DNA of 64,000 nucleotides from Streptomyces sp. NBC_00775 (GTDB lineage: Bacteria > Actinomycetota > Actinomycetes > Streptomycetales > Streptomycetaceae). The stretch is from assembly GCF_036347135.1 (NCBI RefSeq), contig NZ_CP108938.1, positions 1,302,001 to 1,366,000 on the forward strand. The letters are read 5' to 3'. A program made the position numbers and the translations under genes. Below the pieces are notes generated by a model. The model did no database searches. It had not been told where the DNA came from and saw nothing but the letters and a program-made list of their open reading frames with translations. This document shows, piece after piece, positions 9,992 through 18,243 of this stretch (position 1 is its first letter; each line of letters begins with the position of its first letter).

Positions 9992-10690
9992 TCAGGCCTC
10001 CTTCGGCGGGTCGGTGTAGCCGGTGGTCTCGTGCCAGGTCCCGTACGGTGCGGGCGGCGGGGGCTGCAGAACGGGGACCGCGCCGAGCGTGTACGGCTGG
10101 TTGAAGGTCACCGCCCGGTCCACCACCGGCATGCCGGGAACGACCTCTCCCTCCTCCGGGAGATGGGCGGGGCGGTTGACCGAGGTCTCGACCCAGTCCT
10201 GCTCGTACGGGGTGCGAAAAGTGGTGTAGACGTGGAGGTGCCAGATCCGCCAGGCGCCGCCCTCCTTGAGGAAGTCGACGCCGTAGCGGCCCCATGACCA
10301 GTGGGCGGCGGGAAGGCCATCCGGCACCGGGAAGGTCTCGTGCCCCGGGGAGATCCACACCCCCTTGGCGGTCAGGCCGTCACCGGCCACCTCGATGACG
10401 GGCGTCGTCAGCGTGTGCTCGATGAGCAGGCCCGGGGTGCCGGCGGGGAAGGGGTTCTTCTCCACGTACGCGTTCCAGATGTGGTCCCAGCCGTCCCACA
10501 CGCCCCAGTCCTCGGCCTCGAAGGAGACGCCGGGGGCGTCCGTCGCCCAGCACTCCAGGAGCTCGCGGTCGTTGAGGCCGGCCGAGTGCAGGTACGCGCG
10601 CCGGCCCATGAGGTTGTGGATCGCCTGGACGTCCTCCAGGCGCTGGAGTTCCCTCTCCAGATCGGGTGTGACGGTGTCGTGGTCGTCCAA
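9992..10690 (-). CDS. NTF2/SnoaL-like protein, paralogue 1 of 4 (first gene of operon)
   Basis: This 232-residue NTF2-fold protein has a likely TTG start at 10690 with an AAAGGATGAG-type site just upstream; an ATG ten bases further up is out of frame. It carries HNLMGRRAYLHSAG, TTPVIEVAGDGLTAKGVW and YGVDFLKEGGAWRIWHLHVY. It is most similar to the paralogue at 8570-9247, so a recent duplication of that pair is likely. The operon promoter should lie in 10690-10980. Ligand and reaction are unknown. Confidence 0.84.
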   Translation of the reverse strand: MDDHDTVTPDLERELQRLEDVQAIHNLMGRRAYLHSAGLNDRELLECWATDAPGVSFEAEDWGVWDGWDHIWNAYVEKNPFPAGTPGLLIEHTLTTPVIEVAGDGLTAKGVWISPGHETFPVPDGLPAAHWSWGRYGVDFLKEGGAWRIWHLHVYTTFRTPYEQDWVETSVNRPAHLPEEGEVVPGMPVVDRAVTFNQPYTLGAVPVLQPPPPAPYGTWHETTGYTDPPKEA

Positions 10691-10990
10691 CTTTTCTCAT
10701 CCTTTGTGGTCGGAGGTCATGGTCGGAGCCGTCGTGGTCGCAGCCGTGGTGGTGGGAGCGAGCGCCCTGGGCAGGCGGGCGCGCGGCACTGCTCGGGATG
10801 GGTGTTGACGGGTGTCGCGGCGCAGCACACCGACGGCTTGTCACTTGCCCGGGCACCGGTCCTGCCACCGGCCCGGTCACCGGCGGAAATCAGCCGGGAC
10901 GCCGTGTTCGGCGGACGCGCGGGGGCCGCGATCGTCGCCGGAGAAGGCGAGGGAGGGGGTGACGGAAATGAAGGGTGCGGTGATGCCGTG

Positions 10991-11293
10991 TCAGGCGTGA
11001 CGCGCGAAGCCGCGAACCGGCCCCGGGCGGGATCCGTTTCTCAGCAACGTACGGGCGCTGGGCGCCGCGTGGGCGGGGCGGCACGGCCGGCCCGTGTACA
11101 TCACCGTGGAAGCCTTCTTGCAGCCGGTCGGCGTGGGCATCGAACCGCCGAGAGCGCTCATGGACGGTCCCGTGTCATGGCAACGGCCGTCGGTGAAGGA
11201 AACGCGCCGCCGCGTGCCATCGGACCGGACCGGCACGCACCGCACGGCGAGCATGGCGCCGCAGCGGCCCGGCTCGGACGTGATGGTGGTCAT
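10991..11293 (-). CDS. Possible small hypothetical protein
   Basis: This frame of 100 codons starts at an ATG with a GAAGGAA site 6-7 bases upstream and has high GC at third positions. I do not recognise the product. It has six Cys in the first ~75 residues and no clear membrane segment. The surrounding 10.7-12.3 kb stretch otherwise looks decayed, so this may be a remnant rather than a working gene. Confidence 0.3.
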   Translation of the reverse strand: MTTITSEPGRCGAMLAVRCVPVRSDGTRRRVSFTDGRCHDTGPSMSALGGSMPTPTGCKKASTVMYTGRPCRPAHAAPSARTLLRNGSRPGPVRGFARHA

Positions 11294-12199
11294 GCGGCGT
11301 TCCTTCGGCTCTGGGGACCCCCGCTCACGGAACCGACCGCGAGGCCGGTGCGAGCGGGGCCGCATCGGCGGCTCCGGTGTCGTCACAGTAGCGAGCGCCG
11401 CGCGTGGCCGGAAGCGATCGGAAATCGCGTCGCAACATGGATGGCATGCGACATGAATATGTGCCGTACGACCCCTTGTGCGATGTCCGGGAATGGGGAA
11501 GGGCCGCCCTCACGGCCCCGGTGGCGCGCCGCGCCTCCCCGCCCGTGGCGACTCTGCAGTGACTTCGAGGTGAATCCGCGCGCGAAGGCGCTTGGCCGGA
11601 TTTCTTGATTCTCCGCGCCGTCAACAAAAACTTTGACCGTTCGCATGCCGTGCGGCAATCGGTATCTCAGCGGCCCTCTGTCACGGCTCCGGCGCGGACA
11701 CGCGGAACTCGTCCTTGACGTGGCGCGTAAGCGCCGGGCTGGTGGTGGGCGGCGCGGACAGCGTCGACACTGCGGCGTGCGGCCCGCTGCGCTCGGTCGG
11801 CACCCGGATATTGGCCTCGCCCTCGCCCGGTGTGCGACGCGGCCGATACCAGCGTGATCGTGGTCGGCGGCAGGCCGACCTACACCGGTGCGGCGCTCTT
11901 CGGACCGGTGTAGGTCGGCCTGCCGCCGTAGGGGACAACTCCCTACGCGGCCTGTTTCTGGCTGCTGGCCCGGCCCGGCTCAAGGGCTGGGCCTACTTCG
12001 ATGCCCGCCGGTACAACACCGCCTGCCCGTACTTCTACCAGTCCCCGCACCTCGCAAAGAGCAACGGCGACCGGCAGTTCATCGCCAACGTTCTGGCGCG
12101 CACGAGCCTGTCGGCCACCTGCGAAGGTGAGTCCGACGAAGCCGTCACGCCTGCCTGCGCCGCGCAGGGCTCCGCCCGCGACACAACGCCTTCTGCGCC
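11294..12199. other. Stretch without a convincing gene
   Basis: About 0.9 kb with only short, mutually inconsistent frames on both strands. It contains the long perfect hairpin at 11866-11927. A minus-strand frame around 11690-11830 has protein-like composition but matches nothing I know. This is probably degraded DNA between the NTF2 operon and the SDR gene. Confidence 0.5.
11866..11927. repeat. 24-bp perfect inverted repeat with 14-base loop
   Basis: Arms at 11866-11889 and 11904-11927 are exact reverse complements over 24 bases and leave a 14-base loop. There is no T-run after either arm. It could be a strong intrinsic terminator of the actinomycete (U-less) kind, an end-to-end duplication left by a mobile element, or a recombination site. 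It sits in DNA without clear genes. Confidence 0.75.
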
Positions 12200-12320
12200 G
12201 GCAGTCACCCAGCCGGTGTTCCTCGGTGAGGGCGGCGATCAGCGGATCCAGTGCGCGCAGATCGCGGACGTTGACGCCGACGTGATCGAGCCGCGTACTC
12301 CCGGCGTTCGACGGGGCATG
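12200..12320 (-). pseudogene. Possible VOC (glyoxalase-fold) N-terminal remnant
   Basis: Just downstream of the SDR gene, one minus-strand frame reads STRLDHVGVNVRDL and then RALDPLIAALTEEHRLG. The LDHVGVNVRDL start is typical of vicinal-oxygen-chelate proteins. Similarity fades after ~30 residues into Arg-rich sequence and there is no proper start, so this looks like a truncated gene that once followed the SDR. Confidence 0.3.
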
Positions 12321-12327
12321 CCGCCGG

Positions 12328-13107
12328 TCAGCCCGCCATCGCACTGTCGCCGCCGTCGACCATGAGGTTGGCGCCGTTGACGAATGCGGCCTCGTCGGAG
12401 CAGAGGAAGGCCGCGGCGCGTGCGATGTCCTCCGGCTGCCCCACGCGGCCCACCGGGATACGCGCCTCCAGCTGGGCTTTCGGCCCGTTCGGGTCATCGA
12501 GGAAGGGAGCGGTCGCGGAGGTGCGGGTCATACCGGGCGCGACGGTGTTGACGCGGATGTGGTGCGGGGCGCCGGCCGCGCACAGGTGCTTGCTCATCGC
12601 CAGTACCCCGCCCTTGGCAGCGCCGTGCGGCACCATCGGCATGAACGGGGCGCCCCGCACGGCGGCGACCGACGCGACGTTGAGGACAGCGCCGCCGCCC
12701 CGGGCGATCAGGTGCGGCCAGGCCGCCTGCGTGCAGAAGTACGGGATGTCGAGCTCGTTCTTGATGGTGAAGTACCAGTCCTCGGCGAGCATGGTCTCGA
12801 ACGGCCCGTTCCGCAGCGCCGAGGCGTTGTTGTAAAGGATGTCAATCCCACCGAAGGCCGCTATGCCGGCTTCGATCCACTCCCGGGCGCCGCCCTCGGT
12901 CGACAGATCGAGGCCGTCGAAGGACTTCATGACTCCCCCTGCCTTCTCCACCAGCGCCACCGTTTCGGCCGCGGAGTCGGAATCGATGTCACAGCCGAAT
13001 ACGGCGGCGCCTTCCGCGGCAAATATCTGGGCGGCAGCCCGCCCAATTCCGGCCCCCGTTCCGCTGATGAAGGCGATTTTCCCGGCCAGTCGACCCATGA
13101 TTGCCAT
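12328..13107 (-). CDS. Short-chain dehydrogenase/reductase with altered active site
   Basis: This 259-residue classical SDR has the Rossmann motif TGAGIGRA (~16-23), NNAS near residue 90, a catalytic Ser in NVASVAAVRG and the family C-terminal PEDIARAAAFLCSDEA. The start chosen is the ATG at 13107 after an AAGGGA site; the frame extends upstream without a supported start. The catalytic YxxxK position reads HGAAK, so Tyr is replaced by His while Lys is kept. Redox activity may be reduced or changed. The gene faces the same way as the NTF2 operon and may belong to the same pathway. Confidence 0.85.
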   Translation of the reverse strand: MAIMGRLAGKIAFISGTGAGIGRAAAQIFAAEGAAVFGCDIDSDSAAETVALVEKAGGVMKSFDGLDLSTEGGAREWIEAGIAAFGGIDILYNNASALRNGPFETMLAEDWYFTIKNELDIPYFCTQAAWPHLIARGGGAVLNVASVAAVRGAPFMPMVPHGAAKGGVLAMSKHLCAAGAPHHIRVNTVAPGMTRTSATAPFLDDPNGPKAQLEARIPVGRVGQPEDIARAAAFLCSDEAAFVNGANLMVDGGDSAMAG

Positions 13108-13279
13108 ATCCCTTGTTCCATGCCGCCGGAGTGCGGTCCTGGAAGCGTAGGTAGGCCGTATTAGCGAGAACAAGGATCCGTGCCGTCCAGGGGCATCGCG
13201 CCTTCGGATGGCTGGTATGACCGTGACTGCCGTCGCCCCGTCTGGGGCGCGGCCCCTCGGCGCGTTCATCACCCCAGCG

Positions 13280-13461
13280 ACCTCCTGCGCGAGAAGGTCT
13301 TCAGCCTGCAGGGCAATGCCAAGACCCTGGAAGGCAAGCAACACCCCGGCCGGGACGCGCAATTCCACTACCTCAACGAACAGGCCCGCAAACACCAGGA
13401 CGGCGGGGCTCCCATTATCAGCGTGGACACGAAGAAGAAGGAACTGATCGGCCCCAATTGA
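13280..13461 (+). pseudogene. ISAzo13-family transposase remnant
   Basis: About 60 residues match the central part of ISAzo13-type DDE transposases: NAKTLEGKQHP, then RDAQFHYLNEQARKHQ and the hallmark ISVDTKKKELIG. The rest of the gene on both sides is missing; the frame ends at a stop soon after the VDTKKKE motif. Confidence 0.8.
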
Positions 13462-13537
13462 GATGGCCTGTTACTGACCTTCAAAGCGTGGTGTCGTGAG
13501 GGCTGACAGCTGGTGGTCCGAGCGGTACGCCGTCTTC

Positions 13538-13680
13538 ATGAGGTACGCGCAGGGTGGCGGGCCGGCCGCCGAACGTCGGGCGTTTCGCGAGCGATTGCGG
13601 AGAGAGGCCGCCGAGCGCTTCGTCCGGGGTGACGACACCGCAGTCGTCGCCCGTGGTCTGGGCCGCTACAGCCTTCGCGC
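13538..13680 (+). pseudogene. IS630-type transposase N-terminal remnant
   Basis: The frame starting MRYAQGGG continues as a helix-turn-helix-like stretch (FRERLRREAAERFVRGDDT, then VVARGLGRYSLR). This is how many actinomycete IS630-group transposases begin. It runs out after ~47 residues into unrelated sequence, so the element is truncated. Confidence 0.55.
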
Positions 13681-13745
13681 CACCATCCCGGCCGGTGGCG
13701 GCGGGATGAGACCGCGCCCCGGTGGAGGCCCATGCCAACGGCTCG

Positions 13746-14048
13746 TTACGGATTCGTGGCCAGCGGGTTCAGGAACGTCAGCACGGAGGCGTCCTCTTCG
13801 ATCAGCGGAACGAGGGCGGCGTTGAAAGGGCCGCCGTACGGGGCCTTCAGGTGCGCCTGGAAGGCGTCCTCGTCCCGGTACACCTCGAAGATCCAGAAGG
13901 CGCGCGGGGCGGCTGCCTTGGTGTAGACGTCGAAGGCGAGGTTGCCTTCTTCCTCGCGCACCTTCAGGGCGTAGTCGCCGATCAGACGGGCGACCTCGTC
14001 CTGTGCTCCCTCGCGGGCGGTGAACTCGGCGAGCAGGGTTTTCTTCAC
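13746..14048 (-). CDS. Antibiotic-biosynthesis-monooxygenase (ABM) domain protein
   Basis: This 100-residue stand-alone ABM/YgiN-type ferredoxin-like fold protein carries AEFTAREGAQDEVARLIGDY, EEGNLAFDVYTKA and FWIFEVYRDEDAFQAHLKAP, the typical order of strands and helices. Such proteins act as small dimeric quinol or polyphenol monooxygenases or as heme-degrading enzymes. It has no obvious partner: transposase scraps lie downstream of it and the broken levanase gene upstream. Confidence 0.85.
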   Translation of the reverse strand: MKKTLLAEFTAREGAQDEVARLIGDYALKVREEEGNLAFDVYTKAAAPRAFWIFEVYRDEDAFQAHLKAPYGGPFNAALVPLIEEDASVLTFLNPLATNP

Positions 14049-14115
14049 GGTCTCGTGTCCTTGTCAGTCGTGGGCGTCAGGTGTATGCGTCAGTCGTGGG
14101 CGTCGGTCGTGAACG

Positions 14116-14572
14116 TCACTTGTGGGCGGAGTCGCGGTGGCAGACGACGGCCTTGTCCAGCTTCACCGAGCCGTTCTCGGCGAAGACCTGCGCTCCCTGG
14201 CCGGCGGGGTCGGGGAAGATCTGGTCGGTGATCGAAACCTCGCCGCTGCCACCGAACATCTCGACGGACGACCAGTCGAGGAGGATCCGCAGCTTCTCCT
14301 TGCCGTTCTCGGCCTTCAGTGCGGTCCGGACGCCGGGGAAGGCGCTGTTGAAGTCCACGGCGCCGGAGTGGGTGCGGTCGACGTACAGCTCCTGAGTCGT
14401 GGTGTCGTAGCCGATGACGGTCTCCTCGCCATTCGCGCCGGTGCGCACCTTCAGACCGAAGCGTTCGGCGTCCTTGAGGGAGAAGGTCGCCTCGATGTCG
14501 AGAGGCTTGCCCTGCGCCGCGGGGCCGATCAGGGTCTCCGAGAGCATGCCCGGATACACGTCCAGAGCTCAT
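14116..14572 (-). pseudogene. Levanase/fructosidase (GH32) reduced to its C-terminal domain
   Basis: About 147 residues match the C-terminal beta-sandwich of GH32 levanases and inulinases: PLDIEATFSLKDAERFGLKV, YVDRTHSGAVDF and LLDWSSVEMFGG. The catalytic beta-propeller is absent. Just upstream remain an intact-looking ribosome site (AGGAG) and ATG (14570-14572), joined out of frame to the C-terminal part. So an internal deletion removed the catalytic domain but left promoter, operator and start. The neighbours (fructokinase, fructose importer) fit a former levan- or sucrose-using locus. Confidence 0.82.
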
Positions 14573-14683
14573 GGTGTCTCCTGTGCTGTGGCCGTCCGCT
14601 GGGCGGAGCCTGCGGCTCGTGTGTGGACCGACCGAAACGTGACGCCCTGGTCGACGTCGTCGTCCACGCGGCCGAACCAGGGG

Positions 14684-14713
14684 TGTCATCGTTGACTTGT
14701 GTCATCGGTGACA
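14684..14713. promoter_or_regulatory. Tandem LacI-type operator pair upstream of the broken levanase gene
   Basis: Two copies of TGTCATCGNTGAC lie at 14684-14696 and 14700-14712, 16 bases start to start. The second is a perfect inverted repeat (TGTCA-TCGG-TGACA). The same tandem arrangement with the same spacing occurs at 15930-15959. The adjacent LacI regulator (19152-20183) is the obvious candidate binder. Confidence 0.72.
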
Positions 14714-14798
14714 TCAAGTGGCCCGATGATGAGCGGAATCCGGCCGATGCGTCAAGGGTCGGGGCGGAACTGCCCGGCGCGGCCCGCCCGCCAGCCCG

Positions 14799-15761
14799 TC
14801 AGGTGCCGCCGGCGGTCGTAAGCTGTGCCAACTGGCGCCGCCACGGCGGATTGGGACCGGCGACCGAGCAGGTCAGGGCCGCGACCCGGGTGCCGAACCG
14901 GCAGGCTTCCGCGACCTCGTCGAGACCGAGATCGGTCAGCCGGCCACCGAGGAGTCCGCGGGCGCCGAGGTGGTGCAGCAGGCCGGCGGTGAAGGAGTCC
15001 CCCGCGCCGACCGTGTCGACGACCCGCGTGGCCACCGCGGGCACCCGCAGCCGTTCGCCGTCGAGCGAGGCCAGGGCGCCGTCGGCGCCGAGCGTGATCA
15101 CGACGAGCCGTACCCCCGCCGCGTGCCAGATGTCGCACGCCTGCTCGGGCGGAGTGCCCGGCAGGAGGAGTTCCAGGTCGTCCTCGCTCAGCCGCAGGAT
15201 GTCGGCGAGAGCGCACCAGTGCGCCAGCCGGGCGCGGTAGACCTCGGGGCGCACCAGCAGCGGCCGGACGTTGGGATCGATGCTGATGGTGGCCCGCGGA
15301 GCAGCAGCCGCCAGGAACTCCTCCACCACCGCCCCGCCGGGCTCACGGACCAGCGCCAGCGACCCGGTGTGCACACAGGCCGTTTCGGACAGATCCACCC
15401 CTGCCAGTTCCCCTGGAGTCCACTGCCAGTCGGCCGTGTTCTGCGCATGGAACGAGAACGCGGCCTGCCCGGTGGCGTCCAGCTCCGCCACGGCCAGCGT
15501 GCTGGGCTCGGCGGCGGCGACGGCGTACGACAGGTCGACGCCGGACGCCTCCAGGTGGGCCCGGAACAGGCGGCCGAACACATCGCCGGACAGGCGTGCG
15601 AGGAAGCGGGCCGGCGTGTCCAGCCGGGCCAGGGCCACCGCCGTATTCGCAGGTCCGCCGCCAGGCAGCACCCGCAGGGCGAGCTCGTTCGAGGCGTTTG
15701 CCGGTTCGGCGAAGGCGTCCGCGACGCACTCTCCCAGAACGGTGATCTGACGCGGGCTCAT
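14799..15761 (-). CDS. PfkB-family sugar kinase, probable fructokinase
   Basis: This 320-residue ribokinase-fold enzyme has the N-terminal PfkB signature (LPGGGPANTAVALARL, ~30-45) and the second signature DTVGAGDSFTAGLLHHLG with the catalytic Asp and anion hole. The start is the ATG at 15761 with a GAGAG site; the frame is open ~60 codons further but would run into the operators. It lies between two copies of the same operator and is divergent from the fructose-type importer. It most likely phosphorylates imported fructose in the cytoplasm. Other ketoses or ribose are possible. Confidence 0.88.
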   Translation of the reverse strand: MSPRQITVLGECVADAFAEPANASNELALRVLPGGGPANTAVALARLDTPARFLARLSGDVFGRLFRAHLEASGVDLSYAVAAAEPSTLAVAELDATGQAAFSFHAQNTADWQWTPGELAGVDLSETACVHTGSLALVREPGGAVVEEFLAAAAPRATISIDPNVRPLLVRPEVYRARLAHWCALADILRLSEDDLELLLPGTPPEQACDIWHAAGVRLVVITLGADGALASLDGERLRVPAVATRVVDTVGAGDSFTAGLLHHLGARGLLGGRLTDLGLDEVAEACRFGTRVAALTCSVAGPNPPWRRQLAQLTTAGGT

Positions 15762-15929
15762 GGGCTGCTCTCTCTCGGAAAGGCTCGGAAAGACAGGGCA
15801 AAGGGGCGGCGCGGCGACACAGCCACTGACCGGCCGCGCGCAGCCGACGGCTACGGGCGTTGCCGATTTGTGACGAGTGGAAGGCATTGACGTTGCCGGG
15901 ATCCGGAGTCCATCATCCTGGCCAGGCAG

Positions 15930-15960
15930 TGTCAACGATGACATAAGTCAACGATGACAC
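15930..15960. promoter_or_regulatory. Tandem LacI-type operators between kinase and importer
   Basis: TGTCAACGATGACA at 15930-15943 is a perfect inverted repeat, and TCAACGATGACA at 15948-15959 repeats it with a 16-base step. These match the pair at 14684-14712 in sequence and spacing. They lie in the divergent region between the kinase (minus) and the binding protein (plus), so one regulator can control both directions. Confidence 0.78.
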
Positions 15961-16020
15961 CTCGGGCGGCATGCTCTGATCCCAACCCCCGTGCCACCCG
16001 CTATCCCACAGGAGTCGATC

Positions 16021-17037
16021 ATGTCTCGCACCACTCGCCTGTCCTCGTCCCTCCTCCGAGCCGCCGCGGTCACGGGCGTCGCGGCACTCACCCTGACGGC
16101 CTGCGGGTCCGGCTCCGGTTCGGGCTCCACGAGCTCCGGCTCGGGCAAGGTGAAAGTCGGTCTGATCACCAAGACCGACACCAACCCGTTCTTCGTGAAG
16201 ATGAAGGAGGGCGCGGAGAAGGCCGCCAAGGAGAACGGTGCCCAACTGTCCACCGCGGCAGGCAAGTTCGACGGGGACAACGCCGGGCAGGTCACCGCCA
16301 TCGAGAACATGGTCGCCGCCGGGGTCAAGGGCATCCTGATCACTCCGAGCGACTCCAAGGCGATCGTGCCCGCGATCCAGAAGGCCCGCGCCAAGGGTGT
16401 TCTGGTCATCGCGCTGGACACGCCGACCGAGCCGGAGAGCGCGGTCGACGCCCTCTTCGCCACCGACAACCTCAAGGCCGGCCAGCTGATCGGCGAGTAC
16501 GCCAAGGCCGCCATGAAGGGGAAGACGGCGAAGATAGCCGCCCTCGACCTGGCGCCGGGCGTCTCCGTCGGCGTCCAGCGGCACAACGGTTTCCTGAAGG
16601 GCTTCGGCGCCACCGACAAGGACGTCGTGTGTGCCCAGGACACGGGTGGTGACCAGGCCAAGGGCCAGACCGCGATGGAGAACTGCCTGCAGAAGTCACC
16701 CGACATCAACGTCGTCTACACCATCAACGAACCGGCGGCCCTGGGCGCGTACACCGCGCTGAAGGCCAAGGGCCGGGAGAAGGACGTCCTGATCGTCTCT
16801 GTCGACGGCGGCTGTACCGGCACCCAGGCCGTCAAGGACGGCAAGATCGCCGCGACTTCGCAGCAGTACCCGCTGAAGATGGCCGCCGAGGGCGTCAAGG
16901 CCGTCGTGACGTACGCCAAGGACGGCAAGAAGGCGTCCGGTTACACCGACACCGGCGTCACGCTGATCACCAACAAGGCGCAGGACGGGGTCACGTCGAA
17001 GGACACCGCCTACGGCCTGGAGAACTGCTGGGGCTGA
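16021..17037 (+). CDS. frcB: Fructose-type ABC importer, periplasmic-binding lipoprotein (FrcB-like)
   Basis: This 338-residue sugar-binding lipoprotein has a signal peptide ending in the lipobox TLTAC (Cys ~27) followed by a Gly/Ser-rich linker. The body is a Peripla_BP_4 fold: [20 protein letters not shown], then [20 protein letters not shown] and [14 protein letters not shown]. This matches FrcB-type fructose binders. The start chosen is the ATG at 16021 with a CAGGAGT site; a GTG 30 bases upstream lacks one. It is first of four plus-strand genes. A hairpin follows, perhaps raising its expression over the membrane genes. Confidence 0.9.
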   Translation: MSRTTRLSSSLLRAAAVTGVAALTLTACGSGSGSGSTSSGSGKVKVGLITKTDTNPFFVKMKEGAEKAAKENGAQLSTAAGKFDGDNAGQVTAIENMVAAGVKGILITPSDSKAIVPAIQKARAKGVLVIALDTPTEPESAVDALFATDNLKAGQLIGEYAKAAMKGKTAKIAALDLAPGVSVGVQRHNGFLKGFGATDKDVVCAQDTGGDQAKGQTAMENCLQKSPDINVVYTINEPAALGAYTALKAKGREKDVLIVSVDGGCTGTQAVKDGKIAATSQQYPLKMAAEGVKAVVTYAKDGKKASGYTDTGVTLITNKAQDGVTSKDTAYGLENCWG

Positions 17038-17048
17038 GCCCCCAGGGC

Positions 17049-17100
17049 CTGTCGTCACATTCCCGTCGTCCGCCCCAGGCAGGCGGGCAGGTGACGACAG
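17049..17100 (+). other. Intergenic hairpin after the binding-protein gene
   Basis: The 10-base arms CTGTCGTCAC (17049-17058) and GTGACGACAG (17091-17100) are exact complements, with flanking G/C bases extending the stem after one mismatch. The hairpin lies in the 210-base gap between binding protein and permease. It is likely an mRNA-stabilising or partly terminating structure, common where the binding protein is needed in excess. Confidence 0.55.
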
Positions 17101-17247
17101 CCCCAGGACCGTACGACACCGCCACTCCCCTCAGCGGGGCGGTCGGCCCACCTCCCCGACCAGGGACGGCCGCCCCCCTTGTCCCGTCGGCGGGGCTTCT
17201 GCCCTCGTCCTCCGACCAGGACATCTGTCTTCCGACAAGGACTTCGC

Positions 17248-18243
17248 ATGACAGCCACGACAACGCCGTACTCGGAGCTCAAGGCACCGACCACGGCCCG
17301 CAGACTGCTCACGGCGCCGACCACCGGACCCCTGGCCGCCCTCCTCCTGGCCTGCGCCTTCTTCTCCTTCTCGACCGACCAGTTCCTGACCGGCGGGAAC
17401 TTCTCGCTGATCGTGCAGCAGGTCATGGTCGTGGGCACCCTCGCCATCGGGCAGACCCTGATCATCCTCACGGCGGGGATCGACCTGTCGTGCGGGGCGG
17501 TGATGGCGTTCGGCAGCATCGTGATCGCCAAGATGGCCGCCGAGGGCTCCCTGCCCCCGCTCCTCGCCATCGCCCTGGGCCTGGCGGTCTGCGGCGGGTT
17601 CGGTCTGCTCAACGGGTTGCTGGTGCAGAAGATCCCACTGCCGCCGTTCATCGTCACCCTCGGCATGCTCAACGTGGCGTTCGCGCTGACCCACATCTAC
17701 TCCGAGGAGCAGACGGTCACCAGTCTGCCCGGCCCGCTGACGGCCCTCGGGGAGACCTTCCCGCTGGGCCACACGGACATCACGTACGGCTCCCTCGTCA
17801 CCATCGCCTTGTTCCTCCTCCTCGCCTACGCGTTGAGCAACACCGGCTGGGGCCGGCACGTGTACGCCCTGGGCAACAGCGCCGAGGCCGCCCGGCTGAA
17901 CGGCATCCGTACCTCCCGCCTCACCATCGGCATCTACACCGTCGCCGGCCTGCTGTACGGCATCGCCGCCCTGCTGCTCATCTCCCGCACCGGAGTCGGC
18001 GACCCGCAGGCGGGGCAGACCGACAACCTCGACAGCATCACCGCCGTGGTCCTCGGCGGCACCAGCCTCTTCGGCGGACGCGGCTCGGTCCTGGGCACCT
18101 TCATCGGCGTCCTCATCGTCGGCGTGTTCCGCAACGGCCTTCAGCTGATGGGCGTCGCCTCCATCTACCAGACCCTGATCACCGGAGTCCTGGTGATCCT
18201 CGCGGTGACCGTCGACCAGCTCTCCCGGAAGAAGGCCCGATGA
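17248..18243 (+). CDS. frcC: Fructose-type ABC importer, permease (FrcC-like)
   Basis: This 331-residue BPD_transp_2 permease has eight to ten hydrophobic segments and the family motifs QTLIILTAGIDLSCGAVMAF and GGTSLFGGRGSVLGTFIGVL. The start is the ATG at 17248 after an AAGGAC site; the open frame extends upstream without one. Its stop overlaps the ATPase start (ATGA). It forms the membrane channel for the sugar captured by the lipoprotein at 16021. Confidence 0.92.
   Translation: MTATTTPYSELKAPTTARRLLTAPTTGPLAALLLACAFFSFSTDQFLTGGNFSLIVQQVMVVGTLAIGQTLIILTAGIDLSCGAVMAFGSIVIAKMAAEGSLPPLLAIALGLAVCGGFGLLNGLLVQKIPLPPFIVTLGMLNVAFALTHIYSEEQTVTSLPGPLTALGETFPLGHTDITYGSLVTIALFLLLAYALSNTGWGRHVYALGNSAEAARLNGIRTSRLTIGIYTVAGLLYGIAALLLISRTGVGDPQAGQTDNLDSITAVVLGGTSLFGGRGSVLGTFIGVLIVGVFRNGLQLMGVASIYQTLITGVLVILAVTVDQLSRKKAR

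Noticed and set aside
11383..11658. 91-codon minus-strand frame
   Set aside because: No convincing start, no family and spans the promoter-like AT-rich patch near 11600.
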